Source: Selaginella moellendorffii (Eukaryota > Streptophyta > Lycopodiopsida > Selaginellales > Selaginellaceae). From it: a stretch of 64,000 nucleotides of DNA. Each line of letters begins with the position of its first letter. Within the stretch, counting starts at the first letter, position 1. The stretch covers positions 315,270 to 379,269 of the forward strand of contig NW_003314346.1 in the NCBI RefSeq assembly GCF_000143415.4, written 5' to 3'. Made by a program: the position numbers and the translations under genes. Positions 33,759-45,644 of the stretch are shown one piece after another. The notes beneath the pieces are model-generated. The model saw nothing but the letters and a program-made list of their open reading frames with translations, was not told where the DNA came from and searched no databases.

Positions 33759-36700
33759 CTTAGTCCGACTTTTATTGGTGCTCAAGTATATCACCACTAG
33801 TGTTGGCATCGGAAGGTCCGAGGAGTGGGCCTATCCTTGAGGAGTAGCAAGTCGGGAAGACATGACTCTCCATCACAGTTCATGTGTGAACTTGTAGATG
33901 AGGTGGTGGATAGAAAAGGGCCAATAATGGAGATCTTGGGAACAGTGCAAGGTTTTCCTCATTGAGTTGAGGATGTGATCCGGATGAGCATTTGTCTCAG
34001 CAAATTGGCTAAGGTTGTTGTGGTAAACAACTAAAGTTGGGATCACGGGAAAGATAGAGACTCCAAAACAATAAAGGAGTCACAAGATTATCCTCATATA
34101 GTTGAGGTTGGTGCTCATGAATGTGAGACCAAAGGTAATGACCGTGGAAGGTCAAATACGGAAGAGGACTCAAGTCCTTGAAATGGTAGCCGGGGCTACC
34201 TTTAATAAATGCTGGAACAACCCAAGGAGTTGGGGGGTGTACTTAGAGATGAGTGGTATTCTCATCGCATGGACAAGTAGTCCTAAGGGGCAAAAGTTGC
34301 CCCCAGAGAACAAAATCAAGTGTCGGAGTAACACTTGTGAAAATAGTCCTTTTGAGTAGGACAGGAATGCAAGAAGTGTATTCTAGTGAGCTAGTGCCTC
34401 ACAAGTAGGACCTTACGGGTCTGTGGATTAACCAAGTCCAAAACTACTGGATGACTCAAGTAGAGTCAAGGGATGGTTCTAAAAGGACTGATGGAAGCAT
34501 TTGGACTAAGGTGTGTTGTACCCCACAAAGGATGGAGGGGGATCATAGGATCCAAGGATGAGAATAGAGGGTATCTCATCGATGGCAAAATGTGCCATGC
34601 TAAAGTTATGGGAAAGGTGTTCCCAGAAGAAAACAACTTTGACATAAAGTTGTGTGTGACCTCTATGGGGCAGTGCTAACGGATGGTTGGCATGAGAAAG
34701 AGCGGTGTTGGTCTTGGCAAAGACTTAGACACGAAGGGGAAATGTCATAGAGGTAGGCTCGTGGAGCCGATGGTGTGGAGACACCAAATGTGCTAAGGTG
34801 TGATACCTTGAGGCTATGTTGGTGGGTTCATGAGAACCCCTTGCCAAAGGAATCCCAATGGAAATGGGAATGGCATAGCCTAAGCTGCAGAGCATGCAGT
34901 TGGAGTGTGGTGACCCAGATAATGATGAAGGTGTGAAAGCACCAAGCAATGAGTTGTAGGACTTGACAACTATGAGGCAACTAAGCAAGAGGTGCAAAAT
35001 AACTGGTTAAACGGGTAGGAGGTAGCTACCCAAGACTTCTTAATAGCATAAGGAAGTTGGATATACCCTTACGGGGGATAAGTTGCTTGTGTTGCGATAT
35101 AGTAAGTCAATGTCATAAAAGGAAATACTCATTGTCAAGAAAGCCATCATTGGGACACCCGGACACTGTAGAACACCAGAAGGTGGTGTTTGATGTCGCG
35201 AGGGCACTGGATAAAGCCCAAGGGACTAAGTCCCTAGCAAATGATGGATAGAAGGTGCTATCCAAATGTCCAAGGTTGCGGAGACAGGAGAGGACTGTCT
35301 ACCCGAGTTGGACAAAGCCAAAAATGGAATTTTGGCAAGGCTAGTGATGGGCATGTAAAGGCCCATAAGCAACAATGTAATCCCAGTGTGTGGGATTATA
35401 ACGTGAGCATACCCGGATTGAGGAACCACTCCCTAGGCTATTGGGTAGGTTCATCCCTAAGAATACTTGCTAAAGCGTGATAGAAAGTGCAAAGCTATCC
35501 TCCTGGTCTGGAGGAGAATGACCAAAGGAAAGGTGTGAAGCCAAAAAGCAAGAAGTAAGGGGATAGAACCGAACCATAGGAATCAAAGGGCATAACTAAG
35601 GTTGGTTATGCCAGCTGGGAGTGGAGAATCAAGTGGGGGCTCGAGGGTGTTGCCGCTAGCAACCGTGATGCCATGGAGAGTCTAAAATATGGAATTGTCC
35701 ATGTTAAACTATGTGGCATTTTGAAAGCTTGCAAAAAGGGAGGCCTTAGCAAGCTGAGGGACAGAGTTCCTTCAAAATTCCCAAAGACGATTCTAGGTAG
35801 CTTAGTACCTAGAAAGGCCAAGTGTAAATGGTTCATGGAACGCACGAAATCAAAGTGGCGCAGCAAAAGCGTGGTCTTGAAGCTTGCCATGAGGCAAGGC
35901 TATCAAGGTTAGGGAAGTAGTTCCCGAGTGTTCAAGAGAGGGCTTTGAACGAAAGTCGATGGTCAAGGACTTTCACGCTTATGCAGGAACCATGTTACAG
36001 TGGTTGGAGGACTTGCCAAGCGAGATTGGCACGTCGGGGGAACAAATACCCTAGTTGAAGGTGATAACTTCAAAAAGGGTGGGCCATGGGGCTGAGCATG
36101 GAGGAGTCCATGCATGATCACAGACATGTCAAGTGAGAGGACTTGGCAGTGTGGAGGAACTAGGTTCCTAAGCTGTGATCTGTAGCGCGCTTTAAAAATA
36201 ACTTGGTGCACCGGCGTGGGGAGTCACGCCAGGCATCTTGTGTGATGCCGTCCGTAGATGCATATACGGAGGTTGGGTTCGAGTCCCGACCCTCTAGTGC
36301 TTGGGTTCGAGTCCCAAATCACTAGGGCGTGGTGATGGTTTGGAATATGAGGACACTCATATTTCGGTGGTCATGGACTCTCAGTGGGGAGACTGGTTTG
36401 GGCACACCGCCAAGCGAGGGATGCCTCGGAGTCGTGATGCACGGTTAGATTGCTTAGTGTGAAAGCTCGGCATATTTAACTTGAACGCTTTGGTGCAAGT
36501 GGCACCAAAGACGTGGTGAGTGAGATGGGGACACCTAATCTCAGTTGCTATGGACCCTTGGCCGGAAGGGTTGGCTTGGGCGCACCGCCAAGTGTGGGGG
36601 ATGCCCCCGGGGTCGTAGTTAACAAGTTAAAGGTCTGGAAGACCTAGTACCTATTGGCAAACCTGTTAAGGTGCCGAGGTGAGATCACTACGTGATCTTG

Positions 36701-37836
36701 TGGCTAAATAAGGACAAGGTCCTTGTTTGGGTTAAGGAATAAGGTTCCTAGTTCAAAGTGTTGATTTGAACTATTAATGATGGTGTGGCTTCGTCAAGGT
36801 GACCAAGTGGGAAAAGCACCTTAGGGAAATGAGCTATGTCATTGCGATGGCATAGTGTGTCCAAGGAAAGTAGTCTCTAAAGAGACCCATGAGAGGGTCA
36901 CAAAGTTGGGCCGAGGATAGAGCCCACAGCAGAAGATGCTAAAAGAGACTTATTAGGGGTGAACACCCTAGTCTTGGCAAAGCAGAGCCTTTGCTATGGA
37001 ATCAAAAGAATACCTCAAGGAGGGAGGTAGAGATTCGATGTTGCTTGGTGCAACAATCAACAGATAGGAGCAAAAGATGAGTGGCCAAGATAGGGCCGTG
37101 GAATCCCTGGGAAGGAATCCAAGTGACAAAGTTAGGCGAGGAACACTAATGTGTTGGACGCTAACAAATTGCGGGAAAGGAAGTGTGTTTCCAAGGATGG
37201 ATTCCGAATTGCTCCGATTTGGCGAAAGTGGAAGCTCCAAGGGAGGGAGCGGTAAGGTAGCCAAATGATAGGGCGATGGACAACCCTAGCACAAAGTGTG
37301 ATAAATGGAACTTAGTGCCCAAGGTGGCACGAAATAGAAGAGAGGATGATGGTGCCCTCAAGTAATGAACTTCCTAGGATAGGGAAGTGGAGTTGCACAA
37401 TCTGTGCAATGCAAGGTGTTGGAGACACCTAGGAAATTGACTTCCAAAAGTCAAAAGAGTAAAAGTTCCAAGGTGCAAACATTCCATAGATGGAAATTGA
37501 GACTACTCAAGAAGGAGTAGTGGGATTAACTTAGAGAAGGGTCTCTAAGAGGTTTAGCGAGAACTAAACCAATAAAAGGAGAGAACCACTACATGTGGTC
37601 CAATTAGTCTTTAAGTTGGAGAGACTACCCTCCTTAGAGGATAGGCAAGGCATGGTGAGCCTTTGGTGTCAAACCATTGAGGCATATGCAAAAGGCATGG
37701 TGAGCCTTCAATGTCAAACCATTGACAAATATTGGCTAGGTGCCAAGGATGGAAATGGTAACACATGCGGGTGTTACTTTACAAAATGGTTTACAGTTCG
37801 ATGAGGACATCGAACTTCGTCTATGGGTGGTGGAGT
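33759..37836 (+). other. LARD interior without protein genes
   Basis: No gag, protease, RT or integrase motifs. Open frames are under about 95 codons and on both strands. A duplicated T-arm-like segment lies at 36250-36330. Two similar blocks (36330-36440 and 36515-36620, ending in gggatgcc.c.g.gtcgt) indicate internal duplication. Confidence 0.7.
36225..36330 (+). repeat. tRNA-like or B-box-like double segment
   Basis: GGTTGGGTTCGAGTCCCGACC (split here: stem GGTTGG, loop GTTCGAG) forms a perfect T-arm, and a second GGGTTCGAGTCCC follows 30 bp later. Upstream GGCATC/GATGCC could form another stem. No complete cloverleaf can be drawn with confidence. Confidence 0.3.
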
Positions 37837-38499
37837 TGTGAGACACAAAATCCCTAGGCCCCAAAGTGGAGCCGGAAAGGGTGCCACGTGGTAGTGGCTG
37901 AAGCGAGAGCCAAACGAGTGTAACACGTTTGGACCAAAAGCTCCGACTTGAAAAGTCAAGAGCGGGAGTGGAACTCCCAAAGAAGTGCTCGAGGAACGAG
38001 CACAAAGCGAGCAAAAAGCGAGGCTCCAAAAAGGGACCCAAAAGGACCAACACATGACACGTGGAAGTGTCCGAGATGGACCCGAGTTGGAGTCCGAAGT
38101 GGAGTCCGAGATGGACTCGAGTTGGAGTCCGAAGTGGAGTCCGAGATGGACTCGAGTTGGAGTCCGAAGTGGAGTCCGAGATGGACTCGAGTTGGAGTCC
38201 GAAGTGGAGTCCGAGATGGACCCGAGTTGGAGTCCGAAGTGGAGTCCGAGATGGACTCGAGTTGGAGTCCGAAGTGGAGTCCGAGATGGACCTGAGATGG
38301 AGTCCAAGGTGGACCCGAAATGGAGTCCGAGATGGAGTCCGAGGTGGACCCGAGATGGACCCGAAATGGAGTCTGAGATGGAGTCCGAGATGGACCCGAG
38401 ATGGAGTCCGAGATGGACCCGAAATGGAGTCCGAGATGGACCCGAGATGGAGTCCGAGATGGAGTCCGAGATGGAGTCCGAAGTCGAGACCGAGACCGG

Positions 38500-38531
<32 letters not shown>

Positions 38532-39632
38532 TCAGGACCAAGAACGAGACCGAGGCCGAGGCCGAGACCGAGCCCGAGCCCGAGTCTGAGTCCAAGTCTG
38601 AGTCCGAGTCCGAGTCCGAGTCCGAGTTCGAGTCTGAGAGGGTGAAAGCCCAAAGCGTTCGTCTCCCAGACCCTGGGGGGTTTGGTGAGCTCCAAAAGTA
38701 TAGTAGGGGGAGGACTGCAGTGGAGCTAGTTTGGCCAGGAAAGGCCAGTTTGGCCCAGGAAGGCCGGACCCAATGTTGGGTGATGAGCTTCCCACTGGGA
38801 AGTCCAAGACTAGAGTGAACACGGACCGACAAGCGGGGTAGCTTGGTGAAGTGTCCAAGAGCCGGCTCTAGTTCCCCCGGGAGATCGACTGGCCGATGCT
38901 CCCAGTCCAAGTGTGGGTGGCACTACCTACTTGGATACCTGGTGTGGCTCAACAGAACCCACTCTAATCCCATGGCTAGAGCACCCAAGGGCAGAAGGCG
39001 AGGAGAGTACCCAGGTGGCTCGCGTAAGGCCACGGTGTTCCGAAATGTTGTCCCAAAGGCCCAGACTGTGGAAAGGAAGAGGAGCAGTCCTCTAGGGTAG
39101 TGACCAAGGACACAGTCGTGTGGTGAGGAAGTCCCAGAGGACTGTGGGACTTAGTGGTCGGGCCTGTGGGTCTCGATCCAGTGGCAGTGTTGGCAAACAC
39201 GACCAGGGGCAGAAAGGGACTTAGTGGGGACTGATAGAGGGATATTGGGGAAGGCTATTCCCCTTGTCGGTGGGCATCCTAAGGATGCTAAGGAGTGGAT
39301 TTGAGATGACCACTCACGGATGGTTTGCCTAGTCTTGGAGAGCCAAGACTGTGATGCAAGTGGTATTGGACTACCAGTGCGGCAAAGGTGATTGGGCATG
39401 GCCTTAGCGTAACGGGCTGCTATGCCGGTGGTACCTTTGAGTGTCGGTCATGGGATCGGACACGTGGAGCACTTGGACCAAGCGCAAATGTTGAGTGGCA
39501 TGGATGCCATTCTCGGGGCTAGCAAGTCCCAAGTCCTGGATTGGACTTATGGAGGTTGTGAATGAGACTCCTCCAAGTGGTCAGAGGTGTGGTTAAGTGA
39601 CTAAAGTAGAATGGAAAATTTAGTCTCTTACA
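37837..39632 (+). repeat. 3' LTR of the LARD, 1,796 bp
   Basis: Matches the 5' LTR with few substitutions; 52 bp longer, with six 35-bp units (38073-38282) in place of five and other length changes in the 12-bp and 6-bp arrays. Confidence 0.9.
38073..38282 (+). repeat. 35-bp minisatellite, six units
   Basis: Same unit as at 32231-32405, one copy more. Confidence 0.9.
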
Positions 39633-39637
39633 CATAC

Positions 39638-41320
39638 AAGCCAACACTCCATTTGTGGAAGGTGTTCAATTAACACTTTGTCTCCTTCATGCCACCATAT
39701 GTATATTTCATTTGCTTTTGCCTCGTGTTCCTCTTTAGTTGGTGCATCCATCCATTTCCGACAAAGCTGCTTGAACTCATGATGGAAGGTAGACTTGATG
39801 CATTGGTAATATTCATTGATGCTCTTTGCCCAATGAAACTCATAACTCTTCTCTCTACCTTGTAATAGCTAACTTTTATCACCTCCGAATACTTGTTGTA
39901 CAGCCAACCAGTTAGCACCAGCAGCATCTGCCATGAAACCACAGAAGTTAGTTTCTTCCTGGTTCCCTATTCAACAATCTTGGATATACATATCTACAAG
40001 ACAGTTTGTGCTTGGAAATCTTGAATATTGAATTTGGCTATAGCTATAGTTAAATTGCACTACGACCTATAGAAGGAATGGTTATAATGTAAATCCGTAT
40101 AGATCCTTAAAAAATGAATAATCATAAATATGAACTCCCATTGTTGACCAGCCTAAAACTCATTTCATATGGTCGAAATGGATCCAAGAAGTAGCCAAGT
40201 CCCCATCTCCATCCATATCCATTCATTGTACAAAGTCCACACTAGAAGCAGGACCAAGGGTGGACATTTTAAAGATGAAAGGGCATTGACTGTTCGAAGT
40301 CACTTAGCTAACGAACAAACTCCCATGAATAAATTCATAGAGACATTTTCTTTTTAACTCCAAAATCACATCCAATCTAGATTAAAGCTTTCCATCTCAC
40401 CCTTCTTGCATCTAATTCTTTATTCCACTAAAAAAAAGAGGGTTTCTAGTGATAAAGTAGAGTTAAGTATTAACTTATACCTATTTAAATTTGTCACAGG
40501 TTCTATATTTTGAAGTAGGTCCTTCAAGCTGTTCTCTGTAAACCCTTTTATGCCATCAGCTTGTAGCAATGTGTCCACCACATAGTCCTTTAGTACAAAC
40601 TGTTGAACACACTTTGGAATTGCGGCACTTTTCTTCCCAGCCTTTGTAGTAACAATAGCCTTCAAATTGTGAAAAGAATCACAGCAAATTCCTTCCTCTA
40701 TTGTGTGTTCATGGCATCTAACATGCATTGTTGCTCTATCTAAACATCCATCCCGTGGAAGAAAAAAATACATTTTTTTATTGCAACATGCTTGACAAAC
40801 AAGTGTTGCCCTGCATTTACAATATCTAAACCCTGTAGCAACCTCATCACGTCTAGGGGGATTGATTGTTGAGCCTTCAAAGAAACACATATTCTTGCCA
40901 TGATCAGAAATGCATTTCTTAGCAACACATTGAAGCTGTCCACCATAATGGATTATGGACATAGATCTGTCGAAATGGGAGAAGTGGGTCGTCTTTACTC
41001 TGCACCAATTATGTGGATCAAAACGCATCTCCATGCCCCTCTTCCTGCTTGATAAATTGGCCAGTGGAAATTCAAAGAATATATTCCCATTATAGGAAGA
41101 TGGAAGCTCCTCACCTCTCCTGGAACTCCTTCATTTCCAACTATAATGATCAAGATTACTGAAATGCCTTATCCACCACTTCAAAAATTGATCCAGAAGG
41201 AATGCACCTACTTGTATGGGAAGCTATGTCAGGAAGCTCATCTTCTTCACTTTTGTCATTGAAGAGAATAACAACTTCATCTTTCAGTCCTTGCCCAGTT
41301 GGCTGTGAAATTGACATGCT
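39638..41320 (-). pseudogene. MULE-type transposase, N-terminal half
   Basis: A start-like ATG (MSISQPTGQG) is near 41318. After decayed sequence, an open exon (41034-40481) has a WRKY-GCM1/FLYWCH-like DNA-binding region (Cys/His-rich: CVAKKCISDHGK, CKCRATLVCQACCNKK) ending at a good 5' splice site. After a ~550-bp intron another exon (39932-39638) reads ADAAGANWLAVQQVFGGDKS, stop, then EFHWAKSINEYYQCIKSTFH, which fits the Asp...CxFHW region of MULE DDE domains. The exon continues across the LARD into 31989. The middle of the DDE domain is not visible. It is head-to-head with the ParB-methyltransferase gene, 0.6 kb away. Confidence 0.6.
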
Positions 41321-41878
41321 CTCCTTTGTTCACTTTGGAGATCTTGTAACTAGAATCTCCTGATCTGTACATCTATCAAGATCCCACTGAATCCCATTCT
41401 CTCCCACACCACTTGATTAAACTTCAAGTAGAATTCTTTCATATCTTCTCCTTGCTCAAGCACTTAGAAAAAATTTGGGGAAAAACTAATAAGAAAGAAC
41501 AAAGATATTCTTTTGTATTGTGAACTTTAATTAGTTGTGTCCTTGCAAAAGACAAGTTAAATATTTTAACAAAATATATAACCGTTTAGAATTTAGAGAT
41601 ATATAAGAATCTTAAAGAGCCACCCATATTAATTGTATAATTGATTGTGAGAGGAATAATAATGTTGAAATGAATGGGGTTATGAGTGAGAGGTGCTGAT
41701 TAATCACGAGAGTTGTAGCATTAATTGTTTGTTTTCCCTCTCATCTCCATGCTCTTTTCCTTTCAAAAGACTTTCATTCTTTTGTGATAAATGAGAGAGA
41801 CCCAAGCTTGAAAAGGTTGGTTTGCATGCCACGTGGTTTTTTCACGTGAGAACCAACCTTTTTGAGTAGAGTCACTGG
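41321..41878. promoter_or_regulatory. Intergenic region between two divergent transposon genes
   Basis: AT-rich; CACGTGGTTTTTTCACGTG near 41830-41850 holds two CACGTG boxes. Promoter role inferred only from position. Confidence 0.35.
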
Positions 41879-44800
41879 GTGCGCTTAGCCTATGACCTCA
41901 ACATGGCTATTTATACCTCTTTCATAGAGGTTGGATTCGGGCATACTGCTGGATCATTTATTGTGTTTTCATCATTCCCTAGAACAAATCGCATAGACAT
42001 GGTTATTTACGAGATTGAGCAAACTTGGGATCAAATATGGCAGAGGAAATCTCAGGAGTTTGATACTTTGATGGCATGCCACAAAGAGACACAAGCCTTT
42101 GTAGGCCAGATGTTCTTCATTATTGATGGAAACCACCGGTGGCTTGTGTTTTGAAAGTGTATCCAAAAGAAGTTCCAAGACAATGATGAGTAACATATTT
42201 GTGTTCCAGTGACACTTGTGGAGCCACAGGATCGAAACCAAGCTATGAGGCTGAACTTGGCATGTCACAAGATTAACATGTAAGAATCTTTTACTAATAA
42301 CCTTTGTTCTCACCAACTATATTACAGGCTTAATTAGTTTGCTTTCCAAGCACATACCTTGGTCCATGATATCAAGCACCTTTGATGTTTTGGCATGCTT
42401 TCTCTCGAGGAAATCCAAATGCTGTATAGTTATGAGGTTATGGAAGCAATTCAAATAGAGCTTATAACACGTAAAGGCCAAGAGTTGCTTACTTGGTATC
42501 AAGTGCCTATAAATTTTTTGGTTGCAGTTTGGGCAAAGGTATTCTTTTTCTTGCATGAACTTATGTTTTCTACTCATAAGTTTTCCTTTTAGCCAATTGT
42601 CAAAGTGGAGCAAAACTCATATTTGAAGATTACATAAGTGATGGATGAGGTGTAAAAAAACCTTGAACTACGATAAATTGAGTAGTGTATTTTGGACTCG
42701 AAAAAATCAAAGATGAAAAAGCTACTTGCGATTGTGGACATTTGATGTGATAAAAATTGGCTAGATTGTATTGCAAAGATATGCTCTCATGGTAGTAAGT
42801 TAGTCCCTTTTATCTTTCTCATTCCACTTTGAAATCCTTATCTTTGCAGGAAATGGTAAAGCACTTGAAGAATTGATTTATAACATTGCAAAAAGCAAGC
42901 TCTCCTTCAACGAACAAACCTCTTGCTTAGAGCTCCTCAACACTTAACATTGTAACAATGATAAAAGGTTGGAGAGCAAACTTGAGAATGTGATGAAGGA
43001 GAAGCTTTTTATCACTCAGAGTATTGCAGCTGCTGAGGAGCTACTTCAAGTATGGGATATGAAGTTCCTTACTAGTGTCTGCACTAGCATAACACTTCTA
43101 GAATATGTTTAAGCTTCCTTTCAAGAGCTTGGGGATGGATGGCTTCCTGATGGCAGCTCAAACTCTATAGATTTCAACAACTAGTCGGGCCACCTATTTT
43201 TCTCATGCCACATGGCATATAGGTATATTGCAAGAAATTGACTTGTTTATTTAATCATGGCTCTTTTGTAGGTATTTAAATCATTGCCTAGGTGCTCCAG
43301 TATACACCACAAGTGTTTTTCTTAAGCTCTTAATTGTTGGGAAGAAATTTGGCATATATGAGCCAGAGTTCCATTGTCCCATTGTGCATGTCCATGGTAC
43401 TTGGAGTTGTGGAGGCAAATACCATTGTCACCTTTTGAGCTTGATCACTACCTCGAGTGTCATCCACGTTTGAGGAGTAAAATTTCCTAGTAGTAATTTA
43501 TGTTTCTACTTTATTGTAGAGGCACGTTTGGAGGGAGTGGAGATGCCTCAAGAGGGGGATGAGATTCATATTGAGCAGACCGAAGATGAATGAGTGGAGA
43601 ACCTGGCTGAAAACTCTCTTGCCCCATCTCATCCTACAGCAGTTGCTCATTCCCCAAATCCTACTGCCGCTGCTCGTCCAGCCCCGACTGCTCAAAATGT
43701 ACGAAGGCAGCTCTATAGTGAGGACATCCAAGAGAGTAAGAACTTGATTTCCAATGACCTTGCTTATTGTAATTTGGTTGTGGATGTCAGAGAAACCAGC
43801 TAGCACTCTATACGTCGACATACAAATGCATTCTTTCCATCCCTCCCCACTACTACAGAGAATTGTTAGGCACCAGGTCAGGATAATAGGATAAAGAAAG
43901 GGCCCTAACATTAATATTAGGATCCTATCCCTTACACCTTAAGCCAACTGGCTAAAGGGGTGATTACTTTATTGCAGGGCCCTTTCTTTATCCTATTATC
44001 CTGACCTGGTGCCTAACAATCCTCCCCCTCATCAGGGAATGATTGTCTGCGATCATACTTAGGCCACCATCCAGTCCCCATGGTCCTTCTCTTAGGGTCT
44101 ACCAAACATTGGTTCTCCCTCTAGATCCACCATGTTGAATATTCCTTCAGAATATTCTTGCCCCACTCGTCAGCCATAAGAATCGAACTGAGCTCCGATA
44201 CCAATGTTAAGATCCTATCCCTTACACCCTAAGCCAACTGGCTAAAGGGGTGATCACTTTATTGCAGGACCCTTTCTTTATCTTATTATCCTGACCTGGT
44301 GCCTAACAAGGATGACCTCCAAGAGTTATCTTCATCCACTTCACATAAACAGGTATGAAAGAAGAAATGTATTAACTTTAATATTTCCCATTTTTGAACA
44401 CTATTCAAGTTCCCCCTCTTTTTCCTATGGGAAGTGTTGGCATTATTGGGGACTACTTTCAGCTTTCCAACAATGTGAGCCGAGAGTCTTTTATGTTCCA
44501 TTGATGGATGTGAGGATTGGGAATGAACAATACTTTCAGCATCAACCTTGCATTCTTCGACCTACCTAATGGGTTACCACCTTTACAAGGCGACACTCCA
44601 TCCTGGAACATCCTTTGACTGGACCATATTTCTCAAGTGGTGGATGTGGCATCCAAGGTGATGCAATATGAGGGCATTATGCTAGTCATTCTTCCCCATT
44701 CTTTATTTTGGGGAGGTCTTCTTGCAACGATGGCGGAGAATGATGACTCTAGATTGGTTGAGTTTGCATTAAGTTGCCTGCTCTCAAACATCCCAGTTGA

Positions 44801-45190
44801 AACAAAAGGAGTAGGTGGCCGAATCCAGAAGGTTTGCATTTCCTTATTTTTCATATCTTAAATTGATTGCTTCTTTTCATTATAGGTTTTAGCATGGAAC
44901 TACTATGCTCTCTGCCACTACTCTTGCCATCACAATATTACATGAGCTGATGAGCATGTAGATTTGGCATTGCCAGGATATGATAGCTCAATAGATATCA
45001 TCCCAAATGTCATCGACAAAGATCATCATATAGAGTTCCCTAGCTATCGACACCGTTCACCAAAGGCCATGCAAATCCTTCTAGAGTTGTTTTGTCCTCT
45101 TAAGGGGATTGTGCTTGATGCTACAGTAGGACTTGGTTCGATGGTGCTAGTGGCTAAAGAGACTAGGCATGCAGTTTTTGCACTATAGAA
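41879..45190 (+). pseudogene. ParB-like plus beta-class DNA methyltransferase gene, decayed (first copy)
   Basis: Exons with scattered stops. The first (41879-42280) has a ParB/Srx-like region with FIIDGNHRWL (42110-42145), matching the ParB GxHR motif, and ends at a GTAAGA splice site. Another (42845-43190) reads AKSKLSFNEQTSCLELLN... to LGDGWLPDGSS, where TE1 gene B has YHDGELPN. The C-terminal part shows FDLPN (44556-44570) in the place of the catalytic DPPY motif, then a hydrophobic strand, then KAMQILLELF and LDATVGLGSM (45114-45141), the SAM-binding motif I. Catalytic motif before SAM motif is the beta-class order, as in bacterial CcrM. ParB-methylase fusions are known in phages and plasmids. 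A TRIM sits inside (43864-44308). Confidence 0.6.
43864..44308 (-). mobile_element. TRIM: miniature LTR retrotransposon, complete
   Basis: LTRs of 104 bp at 43915-44018 and 44205-44308 (ends TGTTAGGCACC / TCTTAACA on the minus strand), a 186-bp interior with a primer-binding site (TTGGTATCGGAGCTC, minus strand) and a polypurine tract (gagggggaggat). A further 47-bp inverted LTR piece lies at 43864-43910. Flanks AGAAT and AGGAT are the target duplication (one mismatch); the unoccupied paralogous site at 45850-45860 reads ACAGAGGATGACC. No coding capacity. Confidence 0.9.
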
Positions 45191-45644
45191 GGAGAGTGCA
45201 TTTGAAGGTGTTCTTGGGACATTTCATAACAGATGATAATAAAGTATAAATTTCTCATTATAGTAATTCAATCATGGTTGTGTATATTAGGTGGATCGAT
45301 GATGTGGGCTATAATTTGCCATGTTATGCAAAAGCAATGGCACAAGCTCATATACAACAAGAGCCCACAGTTAGAGAGCATAATACTATACAAACTCCTC
45401 CTTTTGTGGATGTGGATGCTGAGGAAGACTAAGTTTTTTTTTTTATTCAAATTTTTTAGTGGTAATATAAAGTTTCTTCTGATATTTATTTTCTTATTAG
45501 ACTTATATTATTTAGGTTTTTCTGGACTAAAAATATGTCTTAAGTTTTGAATAGAATTGTTGGATCATCCCGAACCAATCATTTAAACATCAACTTTTGT
45601 ATTTGGTGGACTATATTGACTTTCATTGACTTGAGCTCAGAGCA

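Larger units (their letters stand above)
31995..39632 (+). mobile_element. Large non-coding LTR element (LARD-like), complete
   Basis: 7,638 bp with LTRs of 1,744 and 1,796 bp, ends TGTGAGAC...GTCTCTTACA, a 5-bp target duplication (CATAC), a primer-binding site TTTGGTATCAGAGCTG right after the 5' LTR and a purine-rich tract (gggtggtggag) before the 3' LTR. The 4.1-kb interior has no retroviral protein motif on any frame. This fits a large retrotransposon derivative moved by a partner elsewhere. The LTRs are close to identical outside the minisatellite, so the insertion is fairly young. It split the MULE transposase gene. Confidence 0.9.

Noticed and set aside
37736-38910. Open frames of 319 and 378 codons on the minus strand
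   Set aside because: Same tandem repeats in the 3' LTR; one even runs across the LTR boundary.
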